Assembly (NCBI RefSeq): GCF_001865995.1 | Contig: NZ_MLQQ01000042.1 | Span: 186,001-250,000 of the forward strand | DNA: 64,000 nt | Direction: 5' to 3' | DNA from: Anaerobacillus arseniciselenatis | GTDB lineage: Bacteria > Bacillota > Bacilli > Bacillales > Anaerobacillaceae | In this document: positions 18,393-27,824 of the stretch, in pieces | Position numbering within the stretch: position 1 is the stretch's first letter | How the letters are laid out: each line of letters opens with the position of its first letter | Program-made: the position numbers and the translations under genes | Notes under the pieces: model-generated | What the model was told of the DNA's origin: nothing | The model's input: only the letters and a program-made list of their open reading frames with translations | Database searches by the model: none

Positions 18393-18872
18393 ATGAGTGA
18401 AAGTAACTTAGTAAATGAAATAAAGGTTATTGTTTTTCAACTGAAAGATGAAGAATATGGTGTTGAAGTAAACCAAGTACGTTCTATTGAACGAATGCAA
18501 CATATTACAAGGGTACCTAGAACACCTGATTTTGTTAAAGGAGTCATTAATTTACGAGGTGTAGTCACACCAATTATTGAGCTTCGAAATCGTTTTGGCA
18601 TCGATGAAGTCGAAAGTAATGATAGCACTCGCATTATCATTGTTGCTGTAGGTGATATGGAAGTGGGTTTAATTGTCGATGCGGCTAATGATGTTGTTGA
18701 TATACCAAACGATATCATAGAGCCACCACCTGAAGTTGTTGGTGGTATTGAGGCAGAATATTTACGCGGAGTTGCCAAAATGGAAAAGCGCCTGTTAATC
18801 TTATTGAACTTAGCGAAAGTGTTAAACCCTAAAGAGATTAAAGAAATTAAGTCCATTGAGGCAAATGGATAA
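18393..18872 (+). CDS. cheW: Chemotaxis coupling protein CheW
   Basis: CheW links receptors to CheA. The 159-aa CheW fold is clear: VFQLKDEEYGVEVNQVRSIERM, then RTPDFVKGVINLRGVVTPIIELR, and GLIVDAANDVVDIP. ATG 18393 follows AGGAGGG; the longer in-frame start at 18360 has no ribosome site. Its stop shares one base with cheC. Confidence 0.95.
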   Translation: MSESNLVNEIKVIVFQLKDEEYGVEVNQVRSIERMQHITRVPRTPDFVKGVINLRGVVTPIIELRNRFGIDEVESNDSTRIIIVAVGDMEVGLIVDAANDVVDIPNDIIEPPPEVVGGIEAEYLRGVAKMEKRLLILLNLAKVLNPKEIKEIKSIEANG

Positions 18873-19513
18873 TGAGCTTCATTAATCGAATTCAACCCCA
18901 CCACTTAGATATTTTAAAGGAAGTTGGTAACATTGGTGCGGGGCATGCCGCAACGGCGTTATCTAAATTATTAAATAAAACGATCGATATGAAAGTACCT
19001 TCAGTTCGTGTTACTTCTTTTGATGGGATCACTGAGTTGGTTGGTGGGTCAGACAACGTAGTAGCAGCTATTTTCTTAAGAATTGAAGGCGAAGCACCTG
19101 GTAATATGTTTTTTATGCTTCCTGTTAATGAAGCCACTAGACTTATTCAATATTTAACAGGTGATGAAGACTTTGATTTAAATCACCCTCCATATTCAGA
19201 GTTAGGGTTATCAGCTTTACAAGAATTAGGAAATATTTTAGCTGGGTCTTATTTATCAGCTTTTTCAGATTTTACGAAACTTAACTTACAGCCGTCTGTA
19301 CCCGCTCTTAGTATTGATATGGCCATAGCGATATTGAGTTACGGACTATTAGAACTTTCACAAGTAGGGGATTATGCGATTGTCATTGATACAGAAATAT
19401 TAGAGAAAATAGATGAGAATTCGCAAAAGACTACTGGACATTTCTTCTTACTACCTGATCCTGGCTCTTACGAGAAGATTTTTCAAGCATTAGGAGTACC
19501 GATCAATGAGTGA
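18872..19513 (+). CDS. cheC: CheY-P phosphatase CheC
   Basis: CheC dephosphorylates CheY-P and acts with CheD in adaptation. Two phosphatase helices with the E..N pattern are visible: [18 protein letters not shown] and [18 protein letters not shown]. Length (213 aa) matches B. subtilis CheC. ATG overlaps the cheW stop. The C-terminus overlaps cheD by eight bases, fitting the known CheC-CheD partnership. Confidence 0.95.
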   Translation: MSFINRIQPHHLDILKEVGNIGAGHAATALSKLLNKTIDMKVPSVRVTSFDGITELVGGSDNVVAAIFLRIEGEAPGNMFFMLPVNEATRLIQYLTGDEDFDLNHPPYSELGLSALQELGNILAGSYLSAFSDFTKLNLQPSVPALSIDMAIAILSYGLLELSQVGDYAIVIDTEILEKIDENSQKTTGHFFLLPDPGSYEKIFQALGVPINE

Positions 19514-19994
19514 GATTGTCAAAGTGGGTATGGCGGATTTAAATGTGGCAAAACCACCACAAAAGATCCGCACATCTGGCTTAGGGTCGTGTGTGGGCGT
19601 AATAATTTATGATGAAATTTTAAAGGTTTGTGGCATGGCACATGTTATGCTGCCAAGTTCATCTTTAGCGAAAGCAGATTCGATGAATAAAGCTAAATAT
19701 GCAGACACAGCTCTTGAAGTTTTATTAGATAAATTAAAAAGCAATGGTGCTAATCAAACTCGCTTAAAAGCAAAATTAGCAGGTGGCGCTCAAATGTTTA
19801 AGTTTTCTACTTCAAGTGAAATGATGAGAATTGGCCCGAGAAATGTAGACGCTGTAAAAGAAAAGCTGAAAGAATTAAGAATTCGTATTGTAAGTGAAGA
19901 TGTTGGTGGTACTAGTGGTAGAACAATTGAGTTTGACCCTGAAACTAGTAAGTTATCGATTCGTACTGTAAGTCAAGGAGTTTCAGAAATTTAA
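19506..19994 (+). CDS. cheD: Chemoreceptor glutamine deamidase CheD
   Basis: CheD deamidates receptor glutamines and stimulates CheC. The catalytic cysteine lies in [14 protein letters not shown] and the histidine in MAHVMLP. Downstream LAGGAQMF and [20 protein letters not shown] are family landmarks. The 162-aa length is normal. Start and stop overlap cheC and the next small gene, respectively. Confidence 0.95.
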   Translation: MSEIVKVGMADLNVAKPPQKIRTSGLGSCVGVIIYDEILKVCGMAHVMLPSSSLAKADSMNKAKYADTALEVLLDKLKSNGANQTRLKAKLAGGAQMFKFSTSSEMMRIGPRNVDAVKEKLKELRIRIVSEDVGGTSGRTIEFDPETSKLSIRTVSQGVSEI

Positions 19995-20311
19995 TGTTTA
20001 TTGGTTCTTGGATTATAAACTTTTTCTTTAGTATTACTGCATTTTTATTAGTATTTATAGGATCTATGACAACGAATACTGTTTTAACTTCTTTTATACG
20101 TGCTTGTTTTACTTTTGTTTCTTTTTATTTGATTACTTACTTCTTTCGTTGGATTTGGATGATAGCATCGAAAGATACTAAAGGTATGCAAATACAAAAA
20201 AGTGAAATAGAAGCTAAAGACGATGGAAAAGCTACGAATAATAAAGTTGAGTATACAGAAGTTGATATCGAGAAAGCTACTAATTATGTTAAAGATCTTA
20301 TAAATGATTAA
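19994..20311 (+). CDS. Small two-helix membrane protein of unknown function, between cheD and sigD
   Basis: I do not recognise this 105-aa protein. It has two strongly hydrophobic segments (about residues 5-23 and 32-55, the second aromatic-rich, ending FFRWIWMIA). A hydrophilic, probably cytoplasmic tail with many Lys/Glu follows. The ATG shares one base with the cheD stop. The stop is directly followed by the sigD Shine-Dalgarno, so it is co-translated with neighbours and is very likely a real gene. B. subtilis has no gene here. Position hints at a motility-linked role; nothing in the sequence proves it. Confidence 0.75.
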   Translation: MFIGSWIINFFFSITAFLLVFIGSMTTNTVLTSFIRACFTFVSFYLITYFFRWIWMIASKDTKGMQIQKSEIEAKDDGKATNNKVEYTEVDIEKATNYVKDLIND

Positions 20312-20322
20312 GGAGGATGAAA

Positions 20323-21093
20323 ATGCCTCGTATAAGAGAGAAGGACGATCTTGTTTGGAAAAGGTGGATTGAAGAACGAGATAATGACGCTTGCGATGAA
20401 TTAATACGAACTTATTTACCACTTGTAGATTATCATGTTCAAAGGGTATCGGTAGGTTTACCTCGGAATGTAAACAAAGAAGATTTAAGAAGCCATGCAC
20501 TACTTGGTTTATATGATGCTTTAGAAAAGTTTGATACTACACGTGATTTAAAATTTGATACATACGCTTCATTTCGAATTCGTGGTTCGATTATTGATGG
20601 TCTTAGACAAGAAGACTGGTTACCGCGTACGTTAAGGGAGCGTTCCAAAAAAGTCGATGCAGCCGTCGAGAAGTTAGAACAAAAATACTCTCGCTATGTT
20701 ACAGCTAAAGAAGTTGCTGACGTGTTAGAATTAACAGAGGATGAAGTTCTTCAAGTAATGAGCGAAAGTTTTGTAGCTAATTTACTCTCCATCGATGAAA
20801 AAACAACGGACTCAGATCGTGAAGATACTTATAAAAATACGTTAAAGGATCATACGACACTAACACCGGAAGAAGAAACATTAAAAAAAGCTACACATAA
20901 TGAACTTGTTCGAGTAATCGAAAGTTTAAATGAAAAAGAACAACTAGTCATTAGTTTATTTTACTTTGATGAGCTAACATTAACTGAGATAGGCGAAATT
21001 ATGGGGTTATCGACATCAAGAATTTCTCAAATACACTCTAAAGCACTTTTTCGACTAAAACAGGTGTTTTCGAAAGGAATGCCAGTCTTTTAA
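20323..21093 (+). CDS. sigD: Flagellar sigma factor SigD (sigma-28)
   Basis: SigD directs transcription of flagellin, motor and autolysin genes. Region 2 has FDTYASFRIRGSIIDGLRQEDW, followed by LPRTLRER at the region 3 border. Region 4 ends with LTEIGEIMGLSTSRISQIHSKAL, a helix-turn-helix. ATG 20323 is six bases after AGGAGG (20311-20316); the in-frame ATG at 20317 abuts the ribosome site. The protein has 256 residues. Confidence 0.95.
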   Translation: MPRIREKDDLVWKRWIEERDNDACDELIRTYLPLVDYHVQRVSVGLPRNVNKEDLRSHALLGLYDALEKFDTTRDLKFDTYASFRIRGSIIDGLRQEDWLPRTLRERSKKVDAAVEKLEQKYSRYVTAKEVADVLELTEDEVLQVMSESFVANLLSIDEKTTDSDREDTYKNTLKDHTTLTPEEETLKKATHNELVRVIESLNEKEQLVISLFYFDELTLTEIGEIMGLSTSRISQIHSKALFRLKQVFSKGMPVF

Positions 21094-21146
21094 CGTGAGC
21101 ATTAAGTACTTCTTCAAGGAAGTTTGGGTAGAGGGGATTTGATGAG

Positions 21147-22526
21147 ATGAGCCACCTAGATGACTTTTTTGAAATACAAGTAGATAAGAAAAAGTTGAAA
21201 GCTACAATTACTCAAAGAAAGAAACTAGAACAAGATGACGATTTAACTCTTGATGAATTAAAGTCTTTTGTTAATGAACATGGTATTGTATTTGGCGTGA
21301 AAGAAGAATTACTTCAAAAAATTACTTTAGGTGAGGCTACTTTACCTCTAGCTATAGCGGAAGGCCTTTCACCGGTAGATGGTGTAGATGCTTTCTTAAA
21401 ACCAATATTCCCTGAAACAAAAGAAATTGAAAATAAAGAAGACCTTCGTAAAGTAGATTTAAAACAGGTTTTAAATATCCCATCTGTGACACATGGGCAA
21501 ATCATAGGAGAAAAAATCCCGGCGACTGCTGGAACCTCAGGGAAGAACATTTTCGGTGAGGAAATTTCTGCAAAGCCAGGAAAAGATTTTAAGCTACGAA
21601 CCGGTAAGAATACTCGTATAGATGATAGTGGTTTGAAATTAATTGCCACGACTGATGGACAAATGTCTGTTGAACCAAAAGTAATTCACGTATTTCCTGT
21701 ATTTGAGGTGAACGGGGATTTAGATTTGAAAGTAGGAAACATATCTTTCATTGGCTCTGTTGAAATTCGTGGCAATGTTCCAGCAGGGTTTGAAATTAAA
21801 AGTAAAGGCGATATCAAAATTCATGGTACGGTAGAAAGTGCTATTCTTAATTCGGAAGGCTCTATTTTTGTATCAGCCGGAATCGTTGGTCAAGGTCAAG
21901 GCTTAATAAAAGCGAAAGGTGACCTACATACATCGTTTATTAACCAAGCCAATGTCGAAGTTGAAGGTGATATTAACGTTATTCAATCGATTTTACATAG
22001 TAACGTTCAAGCTGGTGGAAATATTTTTTGTAATAGAGGTAAAGGAAACATTGTTGGTGGAAATGTTTCTGCAGCGAAGAATATTACTGTAAAAGAAGTA
22101 GGAAACACACATAACACAAAAACCTCCTTATACTTAGGGGTAAACCATGAAATCATGAAAAAAGAAAAAATATATAGTGATCATTTAAAGAAATCTGAGG
22201 AAGATTTACAAAAACTACTCATTTTACTGAAAAACTTAAATGAAAAAGAAAAAAGTACGTCTTTATCTGCAAAAGAAAAAATTATGAAACTGCGTATTCG
22301 TAACACCATTAATCAAGCCAATGATACGATGATTGAAGCCAAGGAAAAGTTGGAGGATTTAAAAGAAATATTCTCGCAATCCGGTGGAGCGTTTTTGACG
22401 GTTGAAAATAAAATATTCTCAAATGTCGACGTCCACTTTGGAAAGTATCGACGAAAAATTGTTGCTAGTCATCAGTTTGTAAAGATTTATTTAGAAGATG
22501 GGGAAATTAAAGTTGGACCTTTATAA
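21147..22526 (+). CDS. FapA family (DUF342) protein
   Basis: This 459-aa protein has the DUF342/FapA layout. An N-terminal region includes PKTEIxN-like segments and GKNIFGEEISAKPGKDF. A repetitive beta-helix core (about residues 195-320) has turn patterns such as GDLDLKVGNISFIGSVEIRGNV and VEVEGDINVIQS. A C-terminal coiled coil follows (residues 330-430). There is no signal peptide or membrane segment. FapA proteins are polymer-forming cytoplasmic proteins with unclear roles. The gene follows sigD in the fla/che operon, so a motility link is inferred. B. subtilis lacks it at this locus. Confidence 0.82.
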   Translation: MSHLDDFFEIQVDKKKLKATITQRKKLEQDDDLTLDELKSFVNEHGIVFGVKEELLQKITLGEATLPLAIAEGLSPVDGVDAFLKPIFPETKEIENKEDLRKVDLKQVLNIPSVTHGQIIGEKIPATAGTSGKNIFGEEISAKPGKDFKLRTGKNTRIDDSGLKLIATTDGQMSVEPKVIHVFPVFEVNGDLDLKVGNISFIGSVEIRGNVPAGFEIKSKGDIKIHGTVESAILNSEGSIFVSAGIVGQGQGLIKAKGDLHTSFINQANVEVEGDINVIQSILHSNVQAGGNIFCNRGKGNIVGGNVSAAKNITVKEVGNTHNTKTSLYLGVNHEIMKKEKIYSDHLKKSEEDLQKLLILLKNLNEKEKSTSLSAKEKIMKLRIRNTINQANDTMIEAKEKLEDLKEIFSQSGGAFLTVENKIFSNVDVHFGKYRRKIVASHQFVKIYLEDGEIKVGPL

Positions 22527-22556
22527 GCCTTTAATGATGAAATTGGAGGGGATTTC

Positions 22557-22880
22557 ATGAGTTTAAAAGCTATTGAAATGCAAGTCGCTATACCTCGCAC
22601 CCAAAATGTAGGAAAAATCCAAGATCAACTTCAGCAAAGAGGCCAAGTTTCTCAAGCGAATATCGCTAGTGAACAAAATAAAACCGACGAGAAAAAGCGC
22701 AAACAAGTGTTAGAGACGACAGAAAGTGAAAGAAAGCGCTTAAATAATGACGATGAAAGACGTGGGCATTCTCAATCTCAAACGAATAAGGAAGAAAAGC
22801 AAGGGATGGAAGATAGTCCTCTCGAAGAAACGTATGCAATACATCCGTATAAAGGGAATCATATTGACTTTTCAGGGTAA
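22557..22880 (+). CDS. Small charged protein of unknown function, after the FapA gene
   Basis: This 107-residue product is rich in Gln, Lys and Glu and probably mostly disordered between residues 25 and 90. It has more ordered ends: VAIPRTQNVGKIQDQ near the N-terminus and HPYKGNHIDFSG at the C-terminus. Similar proteins with a PYKG.HID ending occur near sigD in other Bacillaceae, as I recall. GGAGGGG lies just before ATG 22557. No function can be assigned. It lacks a signal peptide or membrane segment. A strong hairpin follows the stop. Confidence 0.68.
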   Translation: MSLKAIEMQVAIPRTQNVGKIQDQLQQRGQVSQANIASEQNKTDEKKRKQVLETTESERKRLNNDDERRGHSQSQTNKEEKQGMEDSPLEETYAIHPYKGNHIDFSG

Positions 22881-22895
22881 TTATTATCTTTTAAA

Positions 22896-22946
22896 AATAA
22901 ATGAGTTAAGGGACAGAACTCTTGTCTTTTAACTCATTTATTCTTA
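22896..22946 (+). terminator. Perfect 14-bp hairpin inside the distal fla/che operon
   Basis: AATAAATGAGTTAA (22896-22909) pairs perfectly with TTAACTCATTTATT (22929-22942), with a 19-base loop. Only a short T stretch follows (TTCTT). It may act as a weak terminator or an mRNA processing site separating sigD-fapA from the SwrB-like gene and rpsB. Confidence 0.5.
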
Positions 22947-23127
22947 AAGGCGGGCGACTTGCGCTTTTTAAAAAGTTAAAGTTTAATATTTGAACTTTGA
23001 AAGTTGTCTAGCTTCAGGCGCCATCGGCTCGACCACTTCAGTCCTTCCCTTGCGGTCTAAAACCTGACCGCTACGGGCAGGTCTTCCAGTGGTTTTCGCC
23101 GATAGGCGGGCGCCTTGCGCTTTTCTT
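22947..23127 (+). repeat. GCGCTTTTCT-type repeat upstream of swrB (full copy plus extra tail)
   Basis: A complete copy runs from TTGTCTAGCTTCAGGCGCC at 23004 to GCGCCTTGCGCTTTTCTT at 23127. Internal complementary segments include CCGATAGG and GCCATCGG. An additional tail, GGCGGGCGACTTGCGCTTTTT, sits at 22949-22969. The type is common in Bacillaceae intergenic DNA. It ends four bases before the swrB Shine-Dalgarno. Related copies or tails precede rimP, rbfA, ribC and ymfC. Confidence 0.75.
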
Positions 23128-23140
23128 GATAGGAGGAAAT

Positions 23141-23656
23141 ATGGGTTATTTATTAGCAATCAGTTTTTTATTACATTTAATAACATTGTTTATCATTGTA
23201 GTACTAGTTCAAAAAGTTAATACAATGAAGCCTTCTTCTGGCACTGCTGAAAATGAAAAGATGAAACGAGAAATTGAAGATTTATTAATCGCATACACTG
23301 CAGAGATGAAAGAAGAAAATGAAAAGCTTGTAAATAAAATTATACAAAAAAGGAAAACACAAGAAAATTTACAATTTAACACAGTAAAAACGTATGAACA
23401 AACTCGAACAAAAAACACTGTGCAAGAAAAGCCGGTTAAGCAGTCTATATATTCAGAGCAAGACGAACTTAATAAAGATGTTCTTGAAGGGGACTATTTG
23501 CCACCACAAATAACGGAAACAGAAGATACTGTCGAGCAGTCAACGACTGGCCAAATTTTGTCATTAGCGAAACAGGGGTATTCAACGAAAGAAATTGCCA
23601 AAACGCTTAATATTGGTGATGGAGAAGTACAATTATTATTGAAATTTCATAAATAA
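23141..23656 (+). CDS. swrB: SwrB-like swarming motility protein
   Basis: This 171-aa protein has an N-terminal membrane helix (about residues 4-25, LAISFLLHLITLFIIVVLV) and a charged coiled-coil middle part. The C-terminal helix-turn-helix-like segment reads AKQGYSTKEIAKTLNIGDGEVQLLLKFHK. This matches SwrB (YlxL), which promotes assembly of the flagellar export gate, and the gene occupies the same place, last in the fla/che operon before rpsB. ATG 23141 lies five bases after AGGAGG. Sequence similarity outside the C-terminus is weak, so the name rests partly on position. Confidence 0.8.
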   Translation: MGYLLAISFLLHLITLFIIVVLVQKVNTMKPSSGTAENEKMKREIEDLLIAYTAEMKEENEKLVNKIIQKRKTQENLQFNTVKTYEQTRTKNTVQEKPVKQSIYSEQDELNKDVLEGDYLPPQITETEDTVEQSTTGQILSLAKQGYSTKEIAKTLNIGDGEVQLLLKFHK

Positions 23657-23669
23657 AACCATCTACTAC

Positions 23670-23698
23670 TTGCCATTAAAAACTGAGTATGGTATAGT
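23670..23698 (+). promoter_or_regulatory. Sigma-A promoter of rpsB
   Basis: TTGCCA at 23670-23675 and TATAGT at 23693-23698 are separated by exactly 17 bases. It lies after swrB and gives the rpsB operon its own start. A leader of about 120 bases follows. Confidence 0.7.
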
Positions 23699-23704
23699 AA
23701 ATCT

Positions 23705-23815
23705 CGGTGTTAATCACACACGTTCGTTAATTTATGTAAAGGTGCTACTTTGGTTATCTTAGTAGTCTTACGTAAAGAGGATGCGAGCGGAGGAAAAATA
23801 AAACCATAAAGGAGG
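23705..23815 (+). promoter_or_regulatory. Structured rpsB leader RNA
   Basis: TTTATGTAA (23731-23739) pairs with TTACGTAAA (23768-23776), with inner CTACT/AGTAG arms. A purine-rich segment and the strong GGAGGTG site of rpsB follow. A promoter with a folded leader before a ribosomal protein gene fits autogenous control by S2, but that mechanism is inferred and not shown here. Confidence 0.5.
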
Positions 23816-23823
23816 TGTGAAGA

Positions 23824-24522
23824 ATGGGCGTAATCTCCATGAAACAATTATTAGAAGCTGGTGTTCACTTCGGTCATCAAACTCGTCGTTGGAACCCAAA
23901 AATGGATCGCTACATCTTCACCGAAAGAAACGGAATTTATATTATTGACCTTCAAAAGACGGTCAAAAAAGTTGAGGAAGCTTACTATTTCGTAAGAGAC
24001 TTAGCTGCTCAAGGTGGTAAGGTACTTTTTGTTGGTACAAAGAAACAAGCTCAAGATTCTGTAAAAGAAGAAGCTGAGCGTTGTGGCATGTACTTTATTA
24101 ACCAACGTTGGTTAGGTGGTACTTTAACGAATTTTGAAACAATTCAAAAGCGTATTTCTCGTTTGAAAGAATTAGAAAGAATGCAAGAAGATGGCACTTT
24201 CGAAGTTCTTCCTAAAAAAGAAGTTATCCTTCTAAAAAAAGAAATGGATCGTCTTGAAAAATTCTTAGGTGGAATTAAAGATATGAAAGGCATTCCTGAT
24301 GCTTTATTCATCATTGATCCACGTAAAGAGCGCATTGCAATTGCAGAAGCTCAAAAATTAAACATTCCAATCGTGGCTATCGTTGATACGAACTGTGATC
24401 CGGATGAAATTGACTACGTTATTCCTGGTAACGATGATGCAATTCGTGCAGTAAAACTTCTTACTGGTAAAGTTGCAGATGCAATTATCGAAGCTAACCA
24501 AGGTGAAGAAACGTCAGCATAA
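23824..24522 (+). CDS. rpsB: 30S ribosomal protein S2
   Basis: S2 is a small-subunit protein at the head-body junction that recruits S1-like functions. The 232 residues show [36 protein letters not shown] and the C-terminal [24 protein letters not shown], all diagnostic. AAGGAGGTG lies nine bases before the ATG. Codon use is biased toward favoured codons. A strong terminator hairpin separates it from tsf. Confidence 0.97.
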   Translation: MGVISMKQLLEAGVHFGHQTRRWNPKMDRYIFTERNGIYIIDLQKTVKKVEEAYYFVRDLAAQGGKVLFVGTKKQAQDSVKEEAERCGMYFINQRWLGGTLTNFETIQKRISRLKELERMQEDGTFEVLPKKEVILLKKEMDRLEKFLGGIKDMKGIPDALFIIDPRKERIAIAEAQKLNIPIVAIVDTNCDPDEIDYVIPGNDDAIRAVKLLTGKVADAIIEANQGEETSA

Positions 24523-24537
24523 TTTAATTTTGCTCTC

Positions 24538-24575
24538 AAAGGGTGGTAAAGGGTTTTACCCTTTACCACCCTTTT
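24538..24575 (+). terminator. Terminator after rpsB
   Basis: A perfect 16-bp stem, AAAGGGTGGTAAAGGG at 24538-24553 with its complement at 24559-24574, has a TTTTA loop and is followed by a short T run. The following tsf gene has its own ribosome site. The short T run may allow readthrough. Confidence 0.8.
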
Positions 24576-24656
24576 AAAAAAATGAAAAAATATCTATACT
24601 AAGCAGATGAACCATAAAGTCTTGTGATTTAGTACATAATTGAAGGAGGAAAAATA

Positions 24657-25535
24657 ATGGCAATTACTGCAAGCATGGTAAAAGAACTACGTGAAAAAAC
24701 AGGTGCAGGTATGATGGATTGTAAAAAAGCACTTACTGAAACTGATGGTGATATGGAAAAGGCGATTGATCTACTTCGTGAGAAGGGAATCGCCAAAGCA
24801 GCGAAAAAAGCTGATCGAATTGCAGCAGAAGGGTTAGCTTATGTTGGAGTTGAAGGCAATAAAGCGGCAATCGTTGAAGTGAACTCTGAAACTGACTTCG
24901 TTGCAAAAAATGAAAACTTTAAAAATCTTGTTGCTGACGTAGCGACTAGCATTCTTAAAAATGCTCCTCAAACAGTTGAAGAAGCTTTAGGACAAGCACA
25001 TGAAAATACAACTCTTCAAGAGTATATCAATACACAGATTGCAAAAATTGGAGAAAAAATTTCATTACGTCGTTTTGAAATTGTAGAAAAAACTGACAAC
25101 GATGTTTTTGGTGCCTATTTACACATGGGTGGAAAAATTGGTGTTGTTACGATTCTTGAAGGAACTAATGATGAAGAATTAGCTAAGGACGTAGCAATGC
25201 ACGTAGCAGCAATTAAACCTTCGTATGTATCTCGTGACGAAGTTTCTGAAGAAGAAGTGGCACGTGAGCGTGAAGTTTTAACACAGCAAGCATTGAATGA
25301 AGGGAAACCTGAAAACATCGTCGCTAAAATGGTTGAAGGACGCTTAAGTAAGTACTTTGAAGATATTTGCTTACTTGATCAACCTTTCGTTAAAGATGGA
25401 GATCAAAAAGTAGGGAAATATGTTAGTAACAAAGATGCTTCAGTGAAAGGTTTCATTCGTTACGAAGTAGGCGAAGGTATGGAAAAACGCGAAGAAAACT
25501 TTGCTGAAGAAGTAATGTCTCAAGTTAAAAAGTAA
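24657..25535 (+). CDS. tsf: Elongation factor Ts
   Basis: EF-Ts regenerates EF-Tu-GTP. The N-terminal UBA-like module reads [22 protein letters not shown], with the [15 protein letters not shown] core signature next. At 292 residues it has the standard Bacillus length. GAAGGAGG lies before ATG 24657. It follows rpsB as in most bacteria. Confidence 0.97.
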   Translation: MAITASMVKELREKTGAGMMDCKKALTETDGDMEKAIDLLREKGIAKAAKKADRIAAEGLAYVGVEGNKAAIVEVNSETDFVAKNENFKNLVADVATSILKNAPQTVEEALGQAHENTTLQEYINTQIAKIGEKISLRRFEIVEKTDNDVFGAYLHMGGKIGVVTILEGTNDEELAKDVAMHVAAIKPSYVSRDEVSEEEVAREREVLTQQALNEGKPENIVAKMVEGRLSKYFEDICLLDQPFVKDGDQKVGKYVSNKDASVKGFIRYEVGEGMEKREENFAEEVMSQVKK

Positions 25536-25543
25536 GTTGATTC

Positions 25544-25566
25544 AGGGGCACTCTGTGTCCCTTTTT
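25544..25566 (+). terminator. Terminator after tsf
   Basis: GGGGCAC and GTGTCCC form a short stem with a TCT loop, followed by TTTTT. It is compact and probably leaky, since pyrH follows closely. Confidence 0.7.
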
Positions 25567-25581
25567 CCAAATTGTTTTTGA

Positions 25582-26321
<740 letters not shown>

Positions 26322-26322
<1 letters not shown>

Positions 26323-26879
26323 TGAGTAAAGAAGTATTAAAATCAGCAGAAGAAAAAATGAATAAAGCGATCGAAGCATTACGTCGTGAACTTTCAACAT
26401 TACGTGCTGGTCGTGCTAACCCATCGATTTTAGATAAAGTACAAGTAGAATATTATGGAGTTCCGACGCCATTAAATCAAGTAGCGTCTGTTACAGTCCC
26501 AGAAGCAAGGTTATTATTAATTCAACCTTATGATAAAACTGCTCTTAACGATATTGACAGAGCGATCCAAAAATCTGACTTAGGGTTAAGTCCTTCGAAT
26601 GATGGGTCTGTGATTCGAATTACGATCCCGCCGCTGACAGAAGAAAGACGTCGTGACTTAGTAAAGTTAGTAAAAAAATATGCAGAAGAAGCTAAAGTGG
26701 CAATTCGTAATATTCGTCGTGACGCCAATGATGAATTGAAAAAAATTCAAAAAGATGGCGAAATTACAGAGGATGAATTACGTCGTAGCACTGACGATGT
26801 ACAAAAATTAACTGATAATGAAATTGCCAAAATCGATGAAGTGGCAAATAATAAAGAACAAGAAATTATGGAAGTGTAA
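26322..26879 (+). CDS. frr: Ribosome recycling factor
   Basis: RRF separates ribosomal subunits after termination, together with EF-G. The 185-aa sequence has [27 protein letters not shown] near the N-terminus and [20 protein letters not shown] in the C-terminal helix, both family hallmarks. It shares one base with pyrH. A terminator follows before the uppS promoter. Confidence 0.97.
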
Positions 26880-26911
26880 TATATTCCAATGTAAAATAGA
26901 ATAATGAATAG

Positions 26912-26940
26912 ACCCTCTATTTTTATCAGGGGGTTTTTTT
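26912..26940 (+). terminator. Terminator after frr
   Basis: ACCCTCT and AGGGGGT form a seven-pair stem with one wobble, followed by a run of seven T. It marks the end of the rpsB-tsf-pyrH-frr unit. Confidence 0.8.
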
Positions 26941-26965
26941 ATTCTTATAAAATACGTCTAAAACA

Positions 26966-26994
26966 TTGTGAAGAAGTTATTTATCATATACAAT
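26966..26994 (+). promoter_or_regulatory. Likely sigma-A promoter of uppS
   Basis: TTGTGA at 26966-26971 and TACAAT at 26989-26994 are 17 bases apart. They lie just after the frr terminator and about 45 bases before uppS, where a new transcript should start. Confidence 0.6.
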
Positions 26995-27041
26995 TGTTAA
27001 AGCGTGTAAAAATATAAGTAATTTCTATGGGGGACAACGAA

Positions 27042-27809
27042 ATGCTTGATAAGCTCTCAAAATGGAAAGCAAAAGCCGAACAAGGAAAAGAAATAGAAGG
27101 GGTCAATTTAGAAAATGTTCCGAAGCACGTAGCGATCATTATGGATGGAAATGGACGCTGGGCAAAAAAGCGTGGTTTACCTAGAATAGCTGGTCACCGT
27201 GAAGGTATGAGTGTTATAAATAAAATTGTAAAAAAGGCCAACAGTTTAGGAGTAGAAGTCCTTACTTTATATGCTTTTTCTACAGAAAATTGGAAAAGAC
27301 CTAAAAATGAAGTTGATTTTTTAATGCGTCTTCCAGAACGTTATTTAAGCGTTGAGTTACCTAAATTGATCGAAGAAAATGTAAAGGTACGTCTAATGGG
27401 GTGCAAAGATAGTTTACCAGCACATACCATTAATGCCGTCGATAATGCCATTGAAAAAACAAAATCGAATACAGGATTAGTATTAAATTTTGCTTTAAAT
27501 TATGGAAGTCGTGACGAGATCGTATCAGCTATACAACAAATTGCTGAAGATGTGAACACCGGCAAAGTTAATTCTCAAAGTATAAATGATGAACTAGTTG
27601 GACAGTATTTAATGACACAAGAGCTAAGGGATCCTGATTTATTAATTAGGACAAGTGGTGAAATTCGCTTAAGTAACTTTATGTTGTGGCAACTTGCTTA
27701 CACCGAGTTTTGGTTTACGGATGTTCTATGGCCAGACTTCACAGAACAACATTTCTTAGAGGCGATTGAAGTTTACCAACAGCGAACAAGACGCTATGGT
27801 GGTATATAG
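27042..27809 (+). CDS. uppS: Undecaprenyl diphosphate synthase
   Basis: UppS makes the C55 lipid carrier for cell-wall synthesis. The catalytic motif IIMDGNGRWAKKRG puts the essential Asp at residue 35. FSTENWKRP and the C-terminal LLIRTSGEIRLSNF..WQ..YTE.WF segments are intact. I choose ATG 27042 because GGGGG at 27029-27033 serves as ribosome site. The in-frame ATG at 27027 precedes that site and would add five residues. cdsA follows after 15 bases. Confidence 0.95.
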   Translation: MLDKLSKWKAKAEQGKEIEGVNLENVPKHVAIIMDGNGRWAKKRGLPRIAGHREGMSVINKIVKKANSLGVEVLTLYAFSTENWKRPKNEVDFLMRLPERYLSVELPKLIEENVKVRLMGCKDSLPAHTINAVDNAIEKTKSNTGLVLNFALNYGSRDEIVSAIQQIAEDVNTGKVNSQSINDELVGQYLMTQELRDPDLLIRTSGEIRLSNFMLWQLAYTEFWFTDVLWPDFTEQHFLEAIEVYQQRTRRYGGI

Positions 27810-27824
27810 AAAGGAGAACTTCCA

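Noticed and set aside
18437-18904. 155-codon minus-strand frame opposite cheW
   Set aside because: It is antisense to the fully conserved cheW and lacks a ribosome site.
22557-22880. Calling the 107-aa protein SwrB
   Set aside because: It lacks the N-terminal membrane helix and C-terminal helix-turn-helix seen in the next gene, which fits SwrB better.
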